Assembly (NCBI GenBank): GCA_023436615.1
Contig: JAEZIO010000072.1
Location: forward strand, 62,001 to 126,000
DNA: 64,000 nucleotides
Direction: 5' to 3'
DNA from: Pseudomonadota bacterium
GTDB lineage: Bacteria; Pseudomonadota; Alphaproteobacteria; Sphingomonadales; Sphingomonadaceae
Positions 60,814 to 64,000 of the stretch are shown here, piece after piece. A program made the position numbers and the translations under genes. Below the pieces are notes generated by a model, which was not told the origin of the DNA, made no database searches, and saw only the letters and a program-made list of their open reading frames with translations. Each line of letters starts with the position of its first letter. The stretch's first letter is position 1.

Positions 60814-61503
60814 CTGAGCCGAATCCGAATAGTCGGCACGACAGGTTCGACGAATGCGGACCTGCTTGCCGACAGCGCCGCGGTCGAAGGGGACTGGCTA
60901 GTCGCCCTTGAACAGACGGCCGGCAAGGGGCGCCAGGGGCGGCGCTGGCAAGGCGCAAGCGGCAATTTCTTCGGCAGCACGCTCGTCGCGCTGGTGCCCG
61001 GCGATCCGCCGCCGCAGTCGCTGTCGCTTGCCGCCGGCCTCGCGCTCGACGAAGCGGTCCTCGCGGCCGCGCCCGGGCTGCCGCTACTGCTGAAATGGCC
61101 GAACGATCTACTGCTTCGCGGCGCCAAGGTCGCCGGCATCCTCCTCGAGCGCGAGGGCGATCGATTGATCGCCGGCTTCGGGGTGAACCTGGCGTCGGCA
61201 CCGCTCCTTGCCGACCGGCGAGCTGCGCATCTGGGCGGGAGGATTTCGCCTCAGGCCTTTGCTGCGCTGCTCGCCGGCGCCATGAGCCGTATGGTCGGCC
61301 TATGGCGGCGGAGCGAGCCCGAGGCGTTGGCGCAGGCCTGGCTTGCGCGGGCCCACCCCATCGGGACGGAGCTGACCGTACACGGCGCCGATTCGGCAGC
61401 AGTTAGAGGTTCTTTCGACGGCATCGATCCGGACGGTGCGTTGCGCCTGAGGCTCCCGTCCGGGCAGGTCCGAATCGTTCATGCCGGTGACGTCGAGTTG
61501 TGA
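60814..61503 (+). CDS. birA: Biotin-[acetyl-CoA-carboxylase] ligase, non-canonical start
   Basis: Makes biotinyl-AMP and attaches biotin to BCCP. The conserved N-terminal part is clear in frame: GTTGSTNADLLADSA, then TAGKGRQGRRWQGASGNFFGST (catalytic GRGRRG-type loop), LKWPNDLLL and KVAGILLE. No ATG, GTG or TTG occurs in frame between an upstream stop in nuoN and residue 60, so the start must be unusual. CTG at 60814, 8 bases after an AAGAGAG ribosome-like site, gives 229 aa and is my best choice. No N-terminal repressor domain. Confidence 0.8.
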   Translation: MSRIRIVGTTGSTNADLLADSAAVEGDWLVALEQTAGKGRQGRRWQGASGNFFGSTLVALVPGDPPPQSLSLAAGLALDEAVLAAAPGLPLLLKWPNDLLLRGAKVAGILLEREGDRLIAGFGVNLASAPLLADRRAAHLGGRISPQAFAALLAGAMSRMVGLWRRSEPEALAQAWLARAHPIGTELTVHGADSAAVRGSFDGIDPDGALRLRLPSGQVRIVHAGDVEL

Positions 61504-61532
61504 AGGGCCCAGGCGGACGCTAGGGCGCGGCG

Positions 61533-62315
61533 ATGCTTCTGGCGATCGACGTCGGCAACACCAACATCGTCTTCGCGCTCGTCGAGCGGGGCGAGATCCG
61601 GGCGCGATGGCGCATCGCGACCGACCCGCGGCGCACCGCCGATGAATATTCGGTGTGGCTTCACCAGCTGCTCGGCCTCGAAGGCCTTTCGAAGGATGAC
61701 GTCCACGCCGTCATTATCGGCACGGTCGTGCCGCGCGCCACGCACAACCTCGAGGTTCTCGCCGCCAAATATTTCGGGGTGAAGGCGCTGATCGCAGGGC
61801 AGGGCGAAGCGGCCTGGCCCATGTCGCTCGACGTCGACGAGCCGCACAATGTCGGGGCCGATCGCGCCCTCAACGCCATTGCCGCCCATTCCAAGCACGA
61901 AGGCAACCTGATCGTCATCGATTTCGGGACGGCGACGACATTCGACGTCGTCGATCCCGGCGGCTCCTACAAAGGGGGAATCATCGCGCCTGGGATCAAC
62001 CTTTCGATCGATGCGCTGGTGAGCGCCGCCGCCAAGCTTCCACGCATCGCCATCCAGGCGCCGAAGGACGAAAGCGTCGTCGGCCGCACCACCGAGAGCC
62101 AGATGCTGATCGGCATCTACTGGGGCTATGTCGCGATGATGGAAGGCCTGATCGAGCGGCTGAAGGCGCAAATCGGCGGCGCGGTCACCGTGATCGGCAC
62201 CGGCGGCCTCGCCGCCCTGTTCGACAAGCGCACCGATGTCTTCGACTTCGTTGAACCCGATTTGACCATCCACGGGTTGAACCTTCTCTACGAGAAGATC
62301 GCGGCGGGCGAATGA
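61533..62315 (+). CDS. coaX: Type III pantothenate kinase
   Basis: Phosphorylates pantothenate, first step of CoA synthesis. 260 aa, ASKHA fold. MLLAIDVGNTNIVFAL (phosphate-binding), NVGADRALNAIAA and IVIDFGTATTFDVV are the three hallmark motifs. Usually needs a monovalent cation and is not feedback-inhibited by CoA. Supplies the substrate for CoaB/CoaC encoded at 7 kb. Overlaps rnj by 4 bases. Confidence 0.96.
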   Translation: MLLAIDVGNTNIVFALVERGEIRARWRIATDPRRTADEYSVWLHQLLGLEGLSKDDVHAVIIGTVVPRATHNLEVLAAKYFGVKALIAGQGEAAWPMSLDVDEPHNVGADRALNAIAAHSKHEGNLIVIDFGTATTFDVVDPGGSYKGGIIAPGINLSIDALVSAAAKLPRIAIQAPKDESVVGRTTESQMLIGIYWGYVAMMEGLIERLKAQIGGAVTVIGTGGLAALFDKRTDVFDFVEPDLTIHGLNLLYEKIAAGE

Positions 62316-63955
62316 ATCCGGGAGAGGAACTGCTGTTCTGTGCGCTCGGCGGCTCGGGCGAGATCGGCATGAACGTCAATCTCTACGGGTGCCGCGGCCA
62401 GTGGCTGATGGTCGATCTGGGGCTGACCTTCGCCGACGTCCAATATCCGGGGGTCGATCTGATCCTGCCGGAGCTGGAGTTCATCGAGCAGCAGCAGGAG
62501 CGTCTCGCCGGAATCGTCCTCACCCACGGCCATGAGGACCATATCGGTGCGCTTCCCTACCTCGCCGAAGACCTCAAGGTGCCGCTCTACGCGACGCCGT
62601 TCACCGCCGGCCTGATCGCCTCGAAGCTCGAGGAGGAAGGGCTTACCGGCCACGTGCCGCTCAACATCATCGACCGCGAAGGGTCCGTCGAGCTCGGACC
62701 CTTCAAGATCACCTATGTCGCGCTCGCGCACTCCATCCCTGAAGGGAACGGCGTCCTTGTCGAGACGCCGTTCGGGCGCATCTTCCATACCGGCGACTGG
62801 AAAATCGACGAGACTCCGGTGCTCGGCGAGCCGTCGAGCGCGGACACCCTGCAGAAGATCGGCGACAGCGGCGTGCTCGCCCTCGTCTGCGATTCTACGA
62901 ACGTCTTCCAGGAAGAGCCGTCGGGATCGGAAGCCGGCGTGCACGAAGGCCTGCGCGAAGAGGTTGCCAGGGCGCAAGGGCGGGTGCTGGTGACGACCTT
63001 TGCGTCGAACGCGGCGCGGCTGAAGACGATCGGCGAAGTAGCGATCGACACCGGACGCAAGGTTTGCATCGCCGGCCGCTCGCTCGAGCGGATCCTCAAC
63101 GTGGCACAGGCGACTGGTTACCTTCTGGACTTCCCACCGCGGCTGAGCTTCGACGAGGCTATGCGGCTGCCGCGCAGCGAAGTGCTGATCATCGCCACCG
63201 GCGGCCAGGGGGAGCCGCGAGCGGCGCTCGGACGGATTGCCTCAGGCAACCACGAGCTCAAGCTCACCGAAGGCGACACGGTGATCTTCTCGTCGAAGAT
63301 CATCCCCGGCAATGAAATTGCCATCGGGCGCATCATGAATGCGCTGTCCGATCTCGGCGTCGAGATCGTCACCGAGCGCCAGGCCCACGTCCATGTCTCG
63401 GGCCACCCGGGACGGCCCGAGCTCGCAGCCATGTATGACTGGATCCGGCCCGAGATCATCCTTCCCGTGCACGGGGAAGCGCGCCACCTTGCGGAGCATG
63501 CTCGATTCGCGCTCGCGCATGGCGTGCCGAAAGCGGTCGTCCAGGCGAACGGCGACCTCATCCGCCTCGCTCCCGGAGAGCCCAAGAAGATCGACGAGAT
63601 CCGCGTCGGCCGCCTGGTACTCGATGGCGATGTCATCCTTCCCGCCGACGGTGCGACGATCACCGAGCGCCGCAGGATCAGCCTCGGCGGCCTTATCACC
63701 GTCGCACTGCCGATCGACCAGGAGGGGCGTCTCGCCGGCACGCCGCACGTCCGGCCGTTCGGAGTGCCGGTCGAAGAAGACCGGGACGATTTCGTCGCTG
63801 ATGCGATCGACTCGGCGACCCGCGCTTTCGATGCCGATGCGGACGAGGAGAAAATGCGGGAGGCGGTTCGGCTCGCCGTGCGGCGCTGCGCTACGGCGTG
63901 GACCGGCAAGAAGCCGGTCGTCGAGGTTATGGTGGTGAAGGTCGCGACGGCATGA
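62312..63955 (+). CDS. rnj: Ribonuclease J
   Basis: Metallo-beta-lactamase/beta-CASP nuclease with 5'-3' exo- and endoribonuclease activity. 547 aa. Metal motif HGHEDHIG (H72, H74, D76, H77), later histidines in FHTGDWKID and the beta-CASP VSGHPGRPEL and LPVHGEARHL segments. C-terminal domain from about 460. Typical of alphaproteobacteria, where it follows coaX. Confidence 0.95.
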   Translation: MNPGEELLFCALGGSGEIGMNVNLYGCRGQWLMVDLGLTFADVQYPGVDLILPELEFIEQQQERLAGIVLTHGHEDHIGALPYLAEDLKVPLYATPFTAGLIASKLEEEGLTGHVPLNIIDREGSVELGPFKITYVALAHSIPEGNGVLVETPFGRIFHTGDWKIDETPVLGEPSSADTLQKIGDSGVLALVCDSTNVFQEEPSGSEAGVHEGLREEVARAQGRVLVTTFASNAARLKTIGEVAIDTGRKVCIAGRSLERILNVAQATGYLLDFPPRLSFDEAMRLPRSEVLIIATGGQGEPRAALGRIASGNHELKLTEGDTVIFSSKIIPGNEIAIGRIMNALSDLGVEIVTERQAHVHVSGHPGRPELAAMYDWIRPEIILPVHGEARHLAEHARFALAHGVPKAVVQANGDLIRLAPGEPKKIDEIRVGRLVLDGDVILPADGATITERRRISLGGLITVALPIDQEGRLAGTPHVRPFGVPVEEDRDDFVADAIDSATRAFDADADEEKMREAVRLAVRRCATAWTGKKPVVEVMVVKVATA

Positions 63956-64000
63956 AGTGGACGTCGGTCGTCGCGATCTACTTCCTGTTCTTCGTAGCGA
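63952..64000 (+). CDS. DUF1467-family membrane protein (start only)
   Basis: Only the first 16 residues are visible: MKWTSVVAIYFLFFVA. The MKWTS start plus immediate hydrophobic helix matches DUF1467 proteins that commonly follow rnj in alphaproteobacteria. ATG overlaps the rnj stop (ATGA). The rest lies beyond the right edge. Confidence 0.65.
   Translation, partial: MKWTSVVAIYFLFFVA

Noticed and set aside
59217..61139. 640-codon minus-strand frame over nuoM-nuoN-birA
   Set aside because: Antisense shadow across three strong genes.

Overview
The window is 64 kb of GC-rich, densely packed chromosome and reads as core, vertically inherited genome rather than an island. Gene content and order point to an alphaproteobacterium, most likely of the Sphingomonadales. 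Evidence for this includes 5-aminolevulinate synthase (C4 haem route), a Tim44-like protein followed by mltA and an Smr-domain gene, the order coaC-coaB-dut next to ubiB-ubiE and mutM-rpsT-dnaA, a zapA-6S RNA-fthC block, and a nuoA-N operon followed by birA, coaX, rnj and a DUF1467 gene. The genus-level placement is inference. I see no insertion sequence, prophage, CRISPR array or resistance gene.

Layout. 1-8.1 kb: hemA (cut by the window edge), murI, plsY-dprA, topA, and a minus-strand chain coaC-coaB-dut-moeB joined by 4-base overlaps. 8.2-16.6 kb: a PAP2 phosphatase, ubiE-ubiB, mutM, rpsT, a 370-base regulatory gap, dnaA, trpS and murJ. 16.6-24.4 kb: secB, Tim44-like-mltA-smr, a membrane GGDEF-EAL protein, a YkgJ-type cysteine-cluster protein, dapE, a cupin and a GST. 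24.4-27.5 kb: the envelope-biogenesis operon rpmH/rnpA-yidD-yidC-engB, with rpmH nested out of frame inside the rnpA reading frame. 27.5-34.4 kb: a PGPGW-like membrane protein, comM, tRNA-Leu(CAA), an AI-2E/PerM transporter, tRNA-Asp(GTC), a J-domain membrane protein, a SleB-type hydrolase, fthC, 6S RNA, zapA and a small coiled-coil gene. 34.5-40.7 kb: a central-carbon operon tkt-gap-MOSC-pgk-fba-thiE. 40.7-44.4 kb: a 2OG-Fe(II) oxygenase, a DUF72 protein, an M23 peptidase, efp and suhB. 44.4-60.8 kb: the complete 14-subunit complex I operon. 60.8-64 kb: birA, coaX, rnj and the start of a DUF1467 gene.

Most interesting: the complex I operon carries five extra genes of no recognised family, all translationally coupled to their neighbours. 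They are a 78-aa two-helix membrane protein (nuoD/nuoE), a 45-aa hydrophobic microprotein (nuoE/nuoF), and, between nuoF and nuoG, two tandem exported proteins built from four related modules with paired cysteines plus a 41-aa single-helix protein. Together they look like lineage-specific accessory or assembly factors for NADH dehydrogenase. This role is inferred from position only.

Other structural oddities are the rpmH-in-rnpA nesting, a birA gene with no ATG/GTG/TTG start, coaB and coaC as separate overlapping genes, four convergent gene pairs whose stop codons interlock, and candidate CtrA and GANTC sites upstream of dnaA. Non-ATG starts (GTG, TTG) and 1-4 base overlaps are very common, so much of the gene order is probably translationally coupled.
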